A stretch of DNA of 64,000 nucleotides from Rahnella woolbedingensis (GCF_003602095.1 NZ_RAHH01000005.1:1-64000), one strand, 5' to 3'. Numbered from the stretch's first letter, positions 49,507 through 58,263 are shown. Program-made: numbers and translations. The notes: generated from the letters alone by a model not told the origin.

Positions 49507-49935
49507 TTAATCGGGCGTCACCATATCCGGGCCTGGTTCGCCTGTGAGTTTCTCCAGTTCGCCCGCCACCTCGATCATTTTGAGGATTAACACCTGATCG
49601 TTCATCAGCCCGATTCCCTGCTTCGCGTAAAACAGACGCCACGCGGTGAGCACGGGCTGGATGATGTCCAGAACGTCACGCTGTTTCGCCAGTTCGGCGT
49701 TATATGGAGAGAGGATTTTTTTGATGTTTTTAGCGCCGCGATTCTGTGATTTCAGACGCTTTAGGATGTTCAGCGCCTTGCGGGTCTCTGGGTAGAGTTT
49801 ATCGGATTTAGTGGCTCCCCCCATGCGGGAGCGGAATGCGTGTAAATTTTGAGCGGTTGTAATTCCAGCGTCGATGGCCTCGACGATCTCGTTTGCGGTT
49901 GCGCTGGTAAAATCCAGCAGTGCAGGTTTCCCCAT
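49507..49935 (-). CDS. hypothetical protein, 142 residues
   Basis: Mostly helical, charged protein with ALLDFTSATANEIVEAIDAG at the N-terminus and a basic middle (ILKRLKSQNRGAKNIKKIL). It is the first gene of the minus-strand island operon. Not recognised. Confidence 0.55.
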   Translation of the reverse strand: MGKPALLDFTSATANEIVEAIDAGITTAQNLHAFRSRMGGATKSDKLYPETRKALNILKRLKSQNRGAKNIKKILSPYNAELAKQRDVLDIIQPVLTAWRLFYAKQGIGLMNDQVLILKMIEVAGELEKLTGEPGPDMVTPD

Positions 49936-51371
49936 GTATTTCCCCTATGCATGTGATGGTTATTAAGGCTGGGACTATCCCAAACCTACAATAGACAGTT
50001 TACAGTATATGAGTTAATTTGTCAATTTGTTTTCTCATTTACTTTATAAAAATATAGGTAATGTATTCAGTCAATATATTGATATGCACACCGATTGTCA
50101 AGAGTCAATGACAAAAAATGCCACATCCCAGCCCGCCACGCAGAAACGCTCTGTAGCGCTATCTGACGCGTTCTGATTCCTACCCGCTACCATCGTATTA
50201 TGTGAGGCGTTTTAATCGCTCTACGGCCTTCCTGCAAAGCCTGCGGTGTGGTTAATACGGTAAAGTTGGCACGGATGTTGCTTAATGGGCTTTGCTTATC
50301 AGTCCAGACTTTCGCCCGGCCCACCCCCTCGCGCCCATCGTGACTCTCGACCTACGGTCTCGTGACAGTGTTTCCAAATTACTGCGCGGGCTGTCGCCCT
50401 TGCTGCCCAAAAGGTGGCTGGCCTCTCCCGGTCAGGGAGAGATTAGCCGGACACTGCATGGGCGATGCATATCGCGAAGCGTCGAGCGTAGCGACTGAAC
50501 AAGATTAGAAAGAAAGAGCCATCACAATGGCGATCTAAAACGATGTGTGGGTGTTGACCTCACATGTAAGGTCTTCACGGCCAGGGAAGACCGCATAAGG
50601 TTTTAATGATCTAGTCAAAGGTTTTGCTAATCTATTAAACTGATCTTAGTATGCTGAACTTTATTCAGTGGTTACCACTTACTTTTATCCAGTGGCAATA
50701 GCGAATTTACCACTCACCTTTATTCAGTGGTCGCTATATGGAGACATCCCAGGAAATGGATATATAACCGCTGAAGTTTCTTCAGTGGTAGATTCTATTA
50801 GTAAAGGATCTTAACTAACGAACGTACCAAGGACACCATGCTGTCTCTACCCTGGTGAAAATCACCTGAGTTACGCCTGCCCATCACCCCGCCACCTGAC
50901 GATCTTTTTTTCAAAATAAATAGCCTGATAATAATGATCAAATACAATTAAATGACCAAAACCTACCTTATCTCGACCCATCCGGGCGACTCTCCACGCG
51001 TGGTTGTGGTAACAAAGCGATCCTCGCTATGGTGTTGAGTAGATAACATTCAGGTCTGAACGCTACGCCAATTGCGGGTTCGTCAATTCTGTCTGCGAGT
51101 AATCACGACCTGGGTGTTCATCTCGTGCTAAACCAGACTCACTCACAACGCCCCATTTCGCTGAAAAAAAAATTCCTTCACCAAAAAATCAGAGAAGTTG
51201 AGAATCGCGCAGCTTTCAGCCAGATTTTCAGGCACATGGGACGCGTTCTGGAAGGCGCGATGATTGTGGTAATCGTGATTCAGATCGCGACGGCAAACGC
51301 CGCTAAGGGCTTCTGATGAAGCGTGGGAAGGTTCTACGGGACAGCTTACGCTGTTGTGGATTTCAGGCATT
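49936..51371. other. plasmid-like non-coding region
   Basis: 1.4 kb without a convincing gene. It includes the operon promoter region (about 49940-50100), a GC-rich stretch with short inverted repeats such as GTCGAGCGTAGCGAC (50480-50495), the iteron-like block at 50659-50789, and short frames (GTG 51125 to 51316 plus strand; 51143-51397 minus strand) that I cannot support. The arrangement resembles a replication origin. Confidence 0.45.
50659..50789. repeat. iteron-like repeats with TTATTCAGTGGT core
   Basis: CTTTATTCAGTGGT occurs at 50659-50672 and 50718-50731, and near-copies occur at 50682-50696 (CTTTTATCCAGTGGC) and 50776-50789 (GTTTCTTCAGTGGT). Copies one, three and four are spaced 59 and 58 bases. 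Inverted ACCACT half-copies lie between them. They may bind the winged-helix or RHH-like protein. Confidence 0.6.
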
Positions 51372-51394
51372 AAAAAACCCCGCAGAAGCGAGGT
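51372..51394 (-). terminator. intrinsic terminator after resolvase gene
   Basis: On the minus strand CCTCGC, TTCT loop, GCGGGG and TTTTTT. Confidence 0.7.
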
Positions 51395-51419
51395 CAAAGA
51401 GAGGATGTTTGGTGGTCGA

Positions 51420-51965
51420 TCAGGCTTCGGCCTTAATGTTCATTACTGTCCTAGTGCTCACGTTGTGGCTTTGTGCGATTGCACGAATGGTTTTACCTGC
51501 TGCGAGTTCTGCTTTAATGGCCTCACGGTCAATAGCGCGACCTTTACCACGTCCGGTGATGCGTCCTGCTGTTTTTGCAGCTTCATATCCCTCGCGCTGA
51601 CGTTCCAACATCGTCTCACGTTCCATCTGGGCCACTGCTGCCAGCACGGTTAACATCATGTTACCCGCTGGAGAATTCTTTCCGGTCTTGAAATCCTCTT
51701 TGTAAAACTGAACAACAACACCACGCGCTGTTAATTGCTCAACCGTTGCCAGCAAGTCAGCAGTATTACGGCAAAGACGATCAATACTATGAACATGCAG
51801 AACATCACCTTCACGGATGTAGTTCATCATGGCCTCAAACTGAGGTCGCTGGGTGTTCTTACCCGAAGCCTTATCTTCGAAGATCTTATCAAGCGTTACG
51901 CCAGCAAGTTGGCGATCTGTATGCTGCTGTGTGGTTGATACCCTCATGTAACCAATGTTCGCCAT
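51420..51965 (-). CDS. serine recombinase (resolvase/invertase family)
   Basis: 181-residue small serine recombinase. The catalytic serine lies in IGYMRVSTTQQHTDRQL (near 10); the arginine region VHSIDRLCRNTADLL and the E-helix EREGYEAAKTAGRITGRGKGR follow. The C-terminal helix-turn-helix reads KTIRAIAQSHNVSTRTVMNI. The start at 51965 is preceded by GAGAGGATGGA. It probably resolves multimers or inverts a segment of the element. Transposase genes are absent. Confidence 0.9.
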   Translation of the reverse strand: MANIGYMRVSTTQQHTDRQLAGVTLDKIFEDKASGKNTQRPQFEAMMNYIREGDVLHVHSIDRLCRNTADLLATVEQLTARGVVVQFYKEDFKTGKNSPAGNMMLTVLAAVAQMERETMLERQREGYEAAKTAGRITGRGKGRAIDREAIKAELAAGKTIRAIAQSHNVSTRTVMNIKAEA

Positions 51966-51995
51966 TCCATCCTCTCTCGTTGTAAAATACTTCAC

Positions 51996-52140
51996 GCAAT
52001 CAAATTACAACAGCGTATTACTTTAGATCAAGGCTTTTTACTACAAAAAGGCAGCGTTTCGCCTGTTGTAATAAAGCGAGGCAAACTACAACGCAATGAA
52101 ATAAATGTAACGCAGTTGTATCCATGGGATATTCGGTAAA
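51996..52140. promoter_or_regulatory. possible res site upstream of the resolvase gene
   Basis: Several TTGTA/TACAA motifs are clustered here (around 52005-52015, 52040-52075, 52085-52120), in both orientations, directly upstream of the resolvase gene, as expected for a recombination site with subsites. I could not define exact subsites. Confidence 0.35.
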
Positions 52141-52289
52141 GATCCGGTAAAATAGTTAGCGTTCTAATGGTTTACTTAGCCGATCTCTTATAGCTCTGGG
52201 ATATTTCTAGGCTCAGGATGTAAACTAGAGAAAGTGAGAAGCGGGCCACCCACGGGTGCGGGTTGGACGAACAAAATTAGCGCTCAAGT

Positions 52290-53180
52290 ATGAAGGATGA
52301 CAAATATATGCTCAGGTTCGGAATTTACGGTTACGAATGTACAAAACAAATCACCTATGCTAATGTCAAAATAATTCCTTTATATACAACTTTCAAGGAG
52401 GCAAATACATTATCGAAAGATAACAACGCATATAATCTTACCGCTTTCCTTGAAATTTCCAAAAATAATAATACTGAGATGACACTGACAGAAACAAGAG
52501 AAGTCATTCACAAATTAGAAGCTGTCCTTTCTTTTATTGATCATCGAGATGTTATAATATCCAATCAATTACGCCACAACGAGACATATAACAATCTTGA
52601 GGATGACTATCCCAGAAAGATTGAGACTCACGTTAGGAAAAATGGCGGTGGCTGCGTCATAATCAATGACACATTCTGCCCAAAATCTCGTGAATTATTT
52701 ATAGAAAAAACTATGACGCTGTTACTTTCAGAAGACACACCTGTAACAGAAGCATTCAGAAAGGCATTTTTTAAAACAATTGAAGTTTTCAGAGCTAAAG
52801 AAAGTTTTGTAGATATTTCATATTACTTATTGTTTTCTGCTTTAGAATCATTATGCCGTGCCATAGAAAATGATTACACCTCCAAATGTGTTGCAACCCC
52901 AATAAAAAATGTACTTATAAATTATGGATTCGACATTAAGCAAGATAATCCACAAAACCCTCAAAAATCTGTAATGACGTATGTCCATCTCAGAAATGCA
53001 CTATTCCATAATGGAAGTTTAACTGCTACGACAAAGGCAGGTATTGTTTTCAAGATGAAAGATTACTATGCACCTCTACACCGTTTATTACCCTTGGTGC
53101 TAATAAAGTACACTGGGTTTGATGATGGAAAAATAAACTGGAACTCATGGTTAGATCGAATACCATTCATATCAAAATGA
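52290..53180 (+). CDS. HEPN-motif protein, putative defence RNase
   Basis: 296 residues, strongly AT-rich gene. The C-terminal third (about 175-285) looks like a HEPN domain: a first helix SYYLLFSALESLCRAIEN and, about 60 residues on, YVHLRNALFHNGSL, which contains the RNxxxH ribonuclease motif. The N-terminal part is unrecognised and may sense a trigger. ApeA-type defence proteins have a comparable layout, but I cannot assign it to a named system. Confidence 0.6.
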   Translation: MKDDKYMLRFGIYGYECTKQITYANVKIIPLYTTFKEANTLSKDNNAYNLTAFLEISKNNNTEMTLTETREVIHKLEAVLSFIDHRDVIISNQLRHNETYNNLEDDYPRKIETHVRKNGGGCVIINDTFCPKSRELFIEKTMTLLLSEDTPVTEAFRKAFFKTIEVFRAKESFVDISYYLLFSALESLCRAIENDYTSKCVATPIKNVLINYGFDIKQDNPQNPQKSVMTYVHLRNALFHNGSLTATTKAGIVFKMKDYYAPLHRLLPLVLIKYTGFDDGKINWNSWLDRIPFISK

Positions 53181-53504
53181 TTTTGGGTAATAGAAGCCAT
53201 AAAGCCCCCTTGGTAGTAAGACAACAAGCGGGGCCTTTGGGTGGCCTCATCGAGGTTAAGTCAAACAACAATCATTTATCAGGATAATCGTGTATCCACA
53301 AGGGAGCGTGGTGAGACGCTGGGAGAGTTTGCATATGGTCTACAAGCTCCAATTTAAGCGTAGCCTTATGGCTCACCGCCAACATCTGCAATTCTCTTTG
53401 CAATCATCCACAGATTTATCAATGATACCAACAGCGATGGCTGTACTTGCTAACATTCCAGACTTTACTATTTCTTTAAGCTGTAGTTAATGTCACAAAA
53501 TGAT
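53181..53504. other. intergenic between convergent HEPN genes
   Basis: Holds a weak terminator-like inverted repeat (AAAGCCCC/GGGGCCTTT, 53201-53238). A 66-codon frame at 53290 has no support. Confidence 0.45.
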
Positions 53505-54071
53505 TTATTTTTGTAGTTTCTTGGAATGCAATATACCTCTAGCATCCCAGTATTCATTTAACTTAAAGCGCGTGTGATGTATCAAAGTAAGAATATCATT
53601 GAGGGAATCAATGCTAAACTGAATATATTCTTGGTTAATACCCTCTTTGGTAACTTTCACTCCTAAATAAGTATAACCTTCAAGATCCGTGTTATTCCAA
53701 TCTGCATGTACAGTAATATTTCGTAACCTGCCACACTCTCTTAAATCTTTTATCAAAGAGTCATATTTTTCATAGGATCCTTGCAAAGCAATATGTAAGA
53801 GGTCAGAGTATCTTTTGAAAAGATCGATCTTCGCTGAGTAGTTCATCCCGCCTATCACAATGATACCAAGTTGATCAGAGCGGTCGCTGAAACTTTCATA
53901 AATTAAACTATCCAAATCTTTTTCTAATGCGTTGAAATACATGACGATCTGACCAATTAATGGGAAGGCTGCCTCTAGGTATGCCTCTTCCAAATCGCCA
54001 TTTAGCTCTTCTATGTCATGCATCAAAAATTGGTCAAACGGCTTTCTCTTAATTTTCATACAGTTATCCAT
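53505..54071 (-). CDS. second HEPN-motif protein
   Basis: 188 residues (184 from the ATG at 54059). The helix IGQIVMYFNALEKDLDSLIYE (near 40-60) and LRECGRLRNITVHADWNN (near 120) give the two-helix HEPN pattern with an RNxxxH motif. The gene is AT-rich and convergent with the other HEPN gene. No other domain is seen, so this may be a minimal HEPN toxin or immunity partner. Not assigned to a named family. Confidence 0.6.
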   Translation of the reverse strand: MDNCMKIKRKPFDQFLMHDIEELNGDLEEAYLEAAFPLIGQIVMYFNALEKDLDSLIYESFSDRSDQLGIIVIGGMNYSAKIDLFKRYSDLLHIALQGSYEKYDSLIKDLRECGRLRNITVHADWNNTDLEGYTYLGVKVTKEGINQEYIQFSIDSLNDILTLIHHTRFKLNEYWDARGILHSKKLQK

Positions 54072-54341
54072 TACCGCTTTTGCTTAACACTATTTTTCTA
54101 GGTAATAATACCCATTTAGCGCCTTGTTGGGTACACCAACATAAAGCGCCGAAGGCGTAGAATGTTTAGGCGTTTAACCGCTACTCTCATCGAGTAGCAA
54201 TCATTCATGGCTCAGTGATCACCACGGCAGAGCCTGACCTTTGTCAGGATTCTCTGGTCAATTATCGGGGCCGTATCAATCGTCTGAGAGTCGACAAAAA
54301 CAACACCTTCGGATCAGAGTGCGACGATTACCAATTAATTG

Positions 54342-54596
54342 TTAAAGGTTGGCCACCTCAACACTTACGCCTCCCCGCTCATACCGTAAAACGAAACGGA
54401 AAACCCTATCGCAAATGACATTCGCCGTTGTTCCAAAGAACCATCGCGTTTCAACGCTATCGATCCGCTCACACTCATAACCCGCATGTTGAATTTCGCT
54501 CTGAATCTTTTCTGCGACTTCACCTGACACACTGCCATCATCGCCAAGCGCTGCACATGAGCTTAAAGATAAGCATATCATTATGATTTTAATCAC
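54342..54596 (-). CDS. small predicted lipoprotein, 84 residues
   Basis: GTG start at 54596 with AGGAAGGTGATTA upstream. The signal IIMICLSLSSCAAL has a lipobox LSSC (Cys near 14). The mature part has a few cysteines and a YECERIDSVETRWFFG block. It may be cargo of the island, such as a surface lipoprotein. Not recognised. Confidence 0.55.
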   Translation of the reverse strand: MIKIIMICLSLSSCAALGDDGSVSGEVAEKIQSEIQHAGYECERIDSVETRWFFGTTANVICDRVFRFVLRYERGGVSVEVANL

Positions 54597-54970
54597 TAAT
54601 CACCTTCCTCGTTTGAAAGTTGATTGCCCGACACCTCGCTATCGGACACCTCAATCAATCGATTAAACAGATCAATATTTATATATTGATCGTTAAAAGT
54701 GATCAAGTTAATGATTAGTAGTTTTGCAACTAATGTGAAAAAACTTAGCTGCTCAGCATGAAGATAACCACACCGCAGTTATGGTTCATCCATTACAGGG
54801 TTGGCATTTGAACATGACAGAAGCAACAGTTTGGGAGAGTGACGGAGAAAAGAATGGCTATAGCGGAAACAGCATTACCCCGATGGTGAAAATCGCTAAT
54901 TGTGAAGCGAAGTCCATCATCAGAATATTATTACCCCACCAACTTGACGGGTGATCTTGAAGGCAGAAAA
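54597..54970. other. intergenic region downstream of integrase
   Basis: 374 bases without a gene. A perfect inverted repeat GATCAATAT/ATATTGATC with a 4-base gap (54670-54691) could be an operator. Confidence 0.45.
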
Positions 54971-56332
54971 TTAATACCAGCATAATCCGTCGATCACATA
55001 GCAAACCGCAGATAGCGGAAACGTATGTAAATAGCGTCTGGTGATCCCCGTCCCGCTTTTCTCATGACCGACAACCTGTTGCAAGTGCGCCAAGTTTCCA
55101 ACCCATCCAGCCAGACAGGTCGAGATCATTGTGTGCCGGAAACTATGCACCAGCCGCCGCTGTCCATAATCATCAAGGTACGGGATACCAAGCTGATCGC
55201 GGATATCAGCTAAAACCTTGCCAATCTTCGGCATATTCTTACCTGCCACTGGAGAAAATATTTTCTCTTTCCACTGACGATTCACAAAATCGATGAAGCC
55301 CCACTCGATCAAACTGGGATGGATCGCTACTTGTCGTGTAGCATTTTCTGTTTTTCCCTGTCCGCCTTCGGCAATCAGAAGGTAATAACGCTGGCTGTCT
55401 TCATCGTATTTGATTTGCGTTTTTTCCAGCTTGGCTATCTCACCTCTCCTTGCTCCAGTGTAAGCCAATAATAATGTGATCCACTTCTGCCAGCCGTCAG
55501 GCTGCTTGAGCGCCCAACCCACAAATTTTCTCATCTCCGTTGCGCTGTACGCACCAAACCTTGTTTTCGATGGTGCCGCCACTACGCCATCAGTCGGCGA
55601 TTTATCCAGGATCTCTTTGCTATCAGTAAGAAAGGTCTTGAACAATGATTTATAAATTTTGAGATGTTTATGAATTGCCTCGGCCCCCACCAGATCATCT
55701 GGTGGAACATCATCACATTCGATCAGTTGCTGAATAGTCATTGAGCGATACGGCTGAACAACACGCTTAGGCAGGTTTTCTACAACTTCCATCACCTGCT
55801 TAATATCTTGCCTGGTGACTGCCTTTACGTCCGTTGATGCACCCAAAACTACGAGCAGTACTTCCATAAAACGCTCATTGGCTTGGGCGATTGCTTTAGT
55901 CCAGCTACGCCCCTTCTCGCTTCTGTACATGTTCCATGCGCCAGCTAGAGTTAAAGCGTTTTCTGGCTCAGTTAGCTCTTTTTGCTCCGCAACTACAGCA
56001 GGAGCTACAGCATCTCGATTTTCATGCGCTGTTATCGGCTGAGTTTGGACTTCACACCGCTCATCATTGAGGAATTGTTGTGCTAACCAGTGGTCAGCTT
56101 GTTGTTTCAAGCGACTGGTGATCGCAGAAAGGCGAGCGGAAAACTGCTCGGGCTTGATAGCCCCGCATTGCACTAAGTGAATGGCAGGAGAGGCAAAAGA
56201 CATTACCGAGTGCGCTTGGGCGTAGCTGTCTGTTTCCAGCGACTTACGGAAATATTTTATGCCGGACAGACGAAAGCGAACGTAGTAGATCCCGTTACGT
56301 CTAGTGGTATGACGAATGGTTTTGTGTCCCAT
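54971..56332 (-). CDS. int: tyrosine recombinase, island integrase
   Basis: 453-residue phage-type integrase. An N-terminal arm-binding domain (YYVRFRLSGIKYFRKSLET) is followed by a SAM-like core-binding domain and the catalytic domain from about residue 255. Catalytic residues are Arg in LLAYTGARRGEIAKLE, His-x-x-Arg in LVHSFRHTMIS, His in VVGHEKSG and the nucleophile Tyr in TRRYLHTFP. GAGG lies 8 bases before the start. It is 88 bases from the right direct repeat, the usual position beside att. It is oriented outward from the TPP aptamer fragment at 56417-56496, which lies upstream of it. Confidence 0.93.
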   Translation of the reverse strand: MGHKTIRHTTRRNGIYYVRFRLSGIKYFRKSLETDSYAQAHSVMSFASPAIHLVQCGAIKPEQFSARLSAITSRLKQQADHWLAQQFLNDERCEVQTQPITAHENRDAVAPAVVAEQKELTEPENALTLAGAWNMYRSEKGRSWTKAIAQANERFMEVLLVVLGASTDVKAVTRQDIKQVMEVVENLPKRVVQPYRSMTIQQLIECDDVPPDDLVGAEAIHKHLKIYKSLFKTFLTDSKEILDKSPTDGVVAAPSKTRFGAYSATEMRKFVGWALKQPDGWQKWITLLLAYTGARRGEIAKLEKTQIKYDEDSQRYYLLIAEGGQGKTENATRQVAIHPSLIEWGFIDFVNRQWKEKIFSPVAGKNMPKIGKVLADIRDQLGIPYLDDYGQRRLVHSFRHTMISTCLAGWVGNLAHLQQVVGHEKSGTGITRRYLHTFPLSAVCYVIDGLCWY

Positions 56333-56416
56333 TTGATGAGCCTCAATGTGTTACGGCTGAACAAAACAGGACGAAAAATAGAAGTAATTGTTTGATTTTT
56401 ATCAGAATAATTGCCA

Positions 56417-56496
56417 TGGCTACGCTGGCATAATCCAGATCAGGTAATACGGGTAAAATCTCAGCCACGCTTTGTCAGCAGGCACCCCGATTCAAG
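56417..56496 (-). promoter_or_regulatory. TPP aptamer copy upstream of integrase
   Basis: On the minus strand the conserved blocks TCGGGGTGCC, GGCTGAGA, ACCCGT, ACCTGATCTGGAT and ATGCCAGCGTAG are all present. The 3' P1 strand (GGGAAGTC in the thiM copy) is replaced by CCATGGC, so P1 cannot close normally. The 5' P1 strand CTTGAAT can pair at 6 of 7 positions with the AGTCAGG that follows the thiM aptamer, consistent with the two having once been one riboswitch. Confidence 0.8.
56420..56445. repeat. right direct repeat, candidate attR core
   Basis: CTACGCTGGCAT (56420-56431), one mismatch, ATCCAGATCAGGT (56433-56445), the same as at 42841-42866. Confidence 0.7.
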
Positions 56497-56501
56497 AAAG
56501 C

Positions 56502-56530
56502 ATTATTGGCGGCAAAGGGCAGAAGATCAA
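56502..56530 (-). promoter_or_regulatory. sigma-70 promoter, ancestral thiM promoter
   Basis: On the minus strand TTGATC (56525-56530), a 17-base spacer and AATAAT (56502-56507). The expected transcript start, near 56495, is right at the 5' end of the aptamer. It now points to the integrase gene. Confidence 0.6.
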
Positions 56531-56659
56531 TCAACAATTGGTAAGCCGGTAATACACATGTCCGCGCTCTGCCGGCAAAACCAAATTGAACTTAACCAAT
56601 GCCACTGGCAGTATCAGTCATGGATTGCGCACTTCGGACAGCAATCATCTGCAGTCTTA

Positions 56660-57109
56660 ATGGAGGCTTATTCTTTGCCATCGACCCTTAATGTCCGCCC
56701 TTATGATGAGGCCGACCGTCCTTTTTTACGCACGCTTTATCTGGCTTCCCGAAAACATACCTGGACCTGGCTGGAAGACGATTTTCAGCTCGAAGATTTT
56801 GATCGTGCGGTTATCGGCGAAAAGATACTGGTCGCCGAACGCGACGGGCATCTGCTGGGATTTGCCTCTATTTTTACGCAAGAGAATTTCCTGCATAACC
56901 TGTTTGTCGATCCGCAGTTTCAGGGAAGCGGCGCAGGCTCAGCTTTGCTTCATGCTGCCGAAGCCACTTTTACCCGCAGAGGTTCTCTGAAATGTTTAGT
57001 GAAGAGTAAAAATTCGGTCGGATTTTACTTATCAAAAGGTTGGATTATCCTTTCGAGGGGAGACAGCCCTAAGGGCGAGTATTACTTGTTTCATTCACCC
57101 GAAAAATGA
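56660..57109 (+). CDS. GNAT acetyltransferase
   Basis: 149 residues from the ATG at 56660; the frame is open further upstream, but the domain begins STLNVRPYDEADRPFLRTLY. The acetyl-CoA loop is VDPQFQGSGAGSALLHAAE, followed by LVKSKNSVGFYLSKGW. It is divergent from the thi promoter, so before the island arrived it was probably the neighbour of thiM. Substrate unknown. Confidence 0.8.
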   Translation: MEAYSLPSTLNVRPYDEADRPFLRTLYLASRKHTWTWLEDDFQLEDFDRAVIGEKILVAERDGHLLGFASIFTQENFLHNLFVDPQFQGSGAGSALLHAAEATFTRRGSLKCLVKSKNSVGFYLSKGWIILSRGDSPKGEYYLFHSPEK

Positions 57110-57248
57110 CTAGAAACTGAATTATTAGCAGGTATTGGCATATTTTCGCGATTCTGACTCATATCAATTTTTCTTTGTTGTTAAGAGGTTAAATTCCCTA
57201 GCAGTGCTATACATACTTTGTCTTCCTTAAAATTTTTCGAGGGTACGA

Positions 57249-57908
57249 ATGAAAAAAATAAAACTGATGCAGGTTGCTGCTGTCGCCGGTGTGTTATTTT
57301 TGGCCGGTTGTACCAACCATGTCACACAAGCGGATAAATTCTCCGGTTTCCTTGGGGACTATTCAGGCCTTAAGGAAGTGAAAACTGCAAGCGGCAATCC
57401 GGTTCTTCGCTGGATCGACCCTTCATTCAAAAAAGCCAACTACTCCTACATTAAATACGAGCCAATCAAGTTCTATCCGGAACCGCAGCCAACTCAACAA
57501 ATCAGTAAAGACACCCTTCAGGGGGTTCTGGATTATGCCAACAGCCGTATGAAACCGGCGCTTGCTGAACGCCTGCCGCTGACCGATCATGCTGGCCCGC
57601 GTACCTTGATCTTTAAAGGTGCGATTACTGGTGTGAATACTTCAGCTGAAGGTCTGCAGTTCTATGAAGTGATTCCGGTCGCCCTGGTGGTTGCGGGTAC
57701 AGAAACTGCGACCGGTCACCGTACACGTGATACCGAAGTGTATTTCGAAGGTGAGCTGGTTGATGCGAGCACAGGTAAGACGGTCATTAAAGTTGTCCGT
57801 AAAGGGTTTGGGAAACAGGTTTCCAACGATACCCAGAAAGTCACAGCCAATGACCTGAAAAGCGTTGTAGATAGTTTGGCAAACGACACTAAGCTGTTCA
57901 GCGAGTGA
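57249..57908 (+). CDS. DUF3313-like lipoprotein
   Basis: 219-residue predicted lipoprotein. The signal KLMQVAAVAGVLFLAGCTN has lipobox LAGC (Cys near 21). The mature part, with FSGFLGDYSGLKE and VEVPVALVVAGTETATG-like VIPVALVVAGTETATG, matches the DUF3313 family found in many proteobacteria; function unknown. A clear terminator follows. Confidence 0.8.
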   Translation: MKKIKLMQVAAVAGVLFLAGCTNHVTQADKFSGFLGDYSGLKEVKTASGNPVLRWIDPSFKKANYSYIKYEPIKFYPEPQPTQQISKDTLQGVLDYANSRMKPALAERLPLTDHAGPRTLIFKGAITGVNTSAEGLQFYEVIPVALVVAGTETATGHRTRDTEVYFEGELVDASTGKTVIKVVRKGFGKQVSNDTQKVTANDLKSVVDSLANDTKLFSE

Positions 57909-57931
57909 TAGTTCGCTAAGCATGACAATGA

Positions 57932-57957
57932 GGCAGCCAGAGGGCTGCCTTTTTTAT
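57932..57957 (+). terminator. intrinsic terminator after lipoprotein gene
   Basis: GGCAGCC, AGAG loop, GGCTGCC and TTTTTT. Confidence 0.85.
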
Positions 57958-57982
57958 TGCGCTCTTTCTCAAACCACACTTT

Positions 57983-58003
57983 TGATATCAAATAATGATA
58001 TCA
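57983..58003. promoter_or_regulatory. candidate HicB operator, two TGATATCA palindromes
   Basis: TGATATCA occurs at 57983-57990 and again at 57996-58003, 13 bases centre to centre, 42 bases before hicA. Paired palindromes in this position suit autoregulation by HicB or the HicAB complex. Confidence 0.5.
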
Positions 58004-58044
58004 TCATGTTTTGGCGGCAGCAACTTTCGAAGGATCGATAAACA

Positions 58045-58263
58045 ATGAAGATGCTCAATGCCGCGCACCTGAAAACATTACATCTCATTTTCGCTTTACC
58101 CACGCCTTCGGCGCTCGAATGGCGGAAAATAGAGGCTTTATTTATCGCTTTAGGTGCCAAAGTCAGTGAAGGCAAAGGATCGCGGGTTCGCTTTGAACTT
58201 AATCATGTTGTTGCCTCATTTCACCGGCCACATCCGGAGAAAGAAGCGAAAATTTATCAGTAA
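58045..58263 (+). CDS. hicA: HicA-family mRNA interferase toxin
   Basis: 72-residue type II toxin with a double-stranded-RNA-binding-like fold. The family core GSRVRFELNHVVASFHRPHPEKEAK (two blocks) contains the active-site His. AAGGAT precedes the ATG. It is followed by hicB after 40 bases. Confidence 0.88.
   Translation: MKMLNAAHLKTLHLIFALPTPSALEWRKIEALFIALGAKVSEGKGSRVRFELNHVVASFHRPHPEKEAKIYQ

Larger units (their letters stand above)
42841..56445. mobile_element. 13.6 kb integrative island inserted in the thiM TPP riboswitch
   Basis: The segment is bounded by imperfect direct repeats (42841-42866 and 56420-56445) that are TPP aptamer sequence, has a tyrosine integrase just inside the right end (54971-56332), and carries capsid, toxin-antitoxin, resolvase and unrecognised genes with base composition different from the flanks (52.2-54.1 kb is strongly AT-rich). 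Outside it, thiMD on the left and a GNAT gene on the right fit an ancestral divergent pair with the thi promoter between them. It looks like a satellite- or plasmid-derived integrative element. No conjugation, terminase or portal genes are seen. Confidence 0.8.

Noticed and set aside
50292-50498. 68-codon plus-strand frame in the origin-like region
   Set aside because: Lies in a GC-rich repeat-containing stretch and has arginine/serine-rich composition typical of non-coding sequence.
50659-50789. CRISPR array
   Set aside because: Only four degenerate copies of about 14 bases with uneven spacing and no cas genes; iteron-like repeats fit better.
53290-53490. 66-codon plus-strand frame between the HEPN genes
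   Set aside because: No ribosome binding site and no protein-like pattern.
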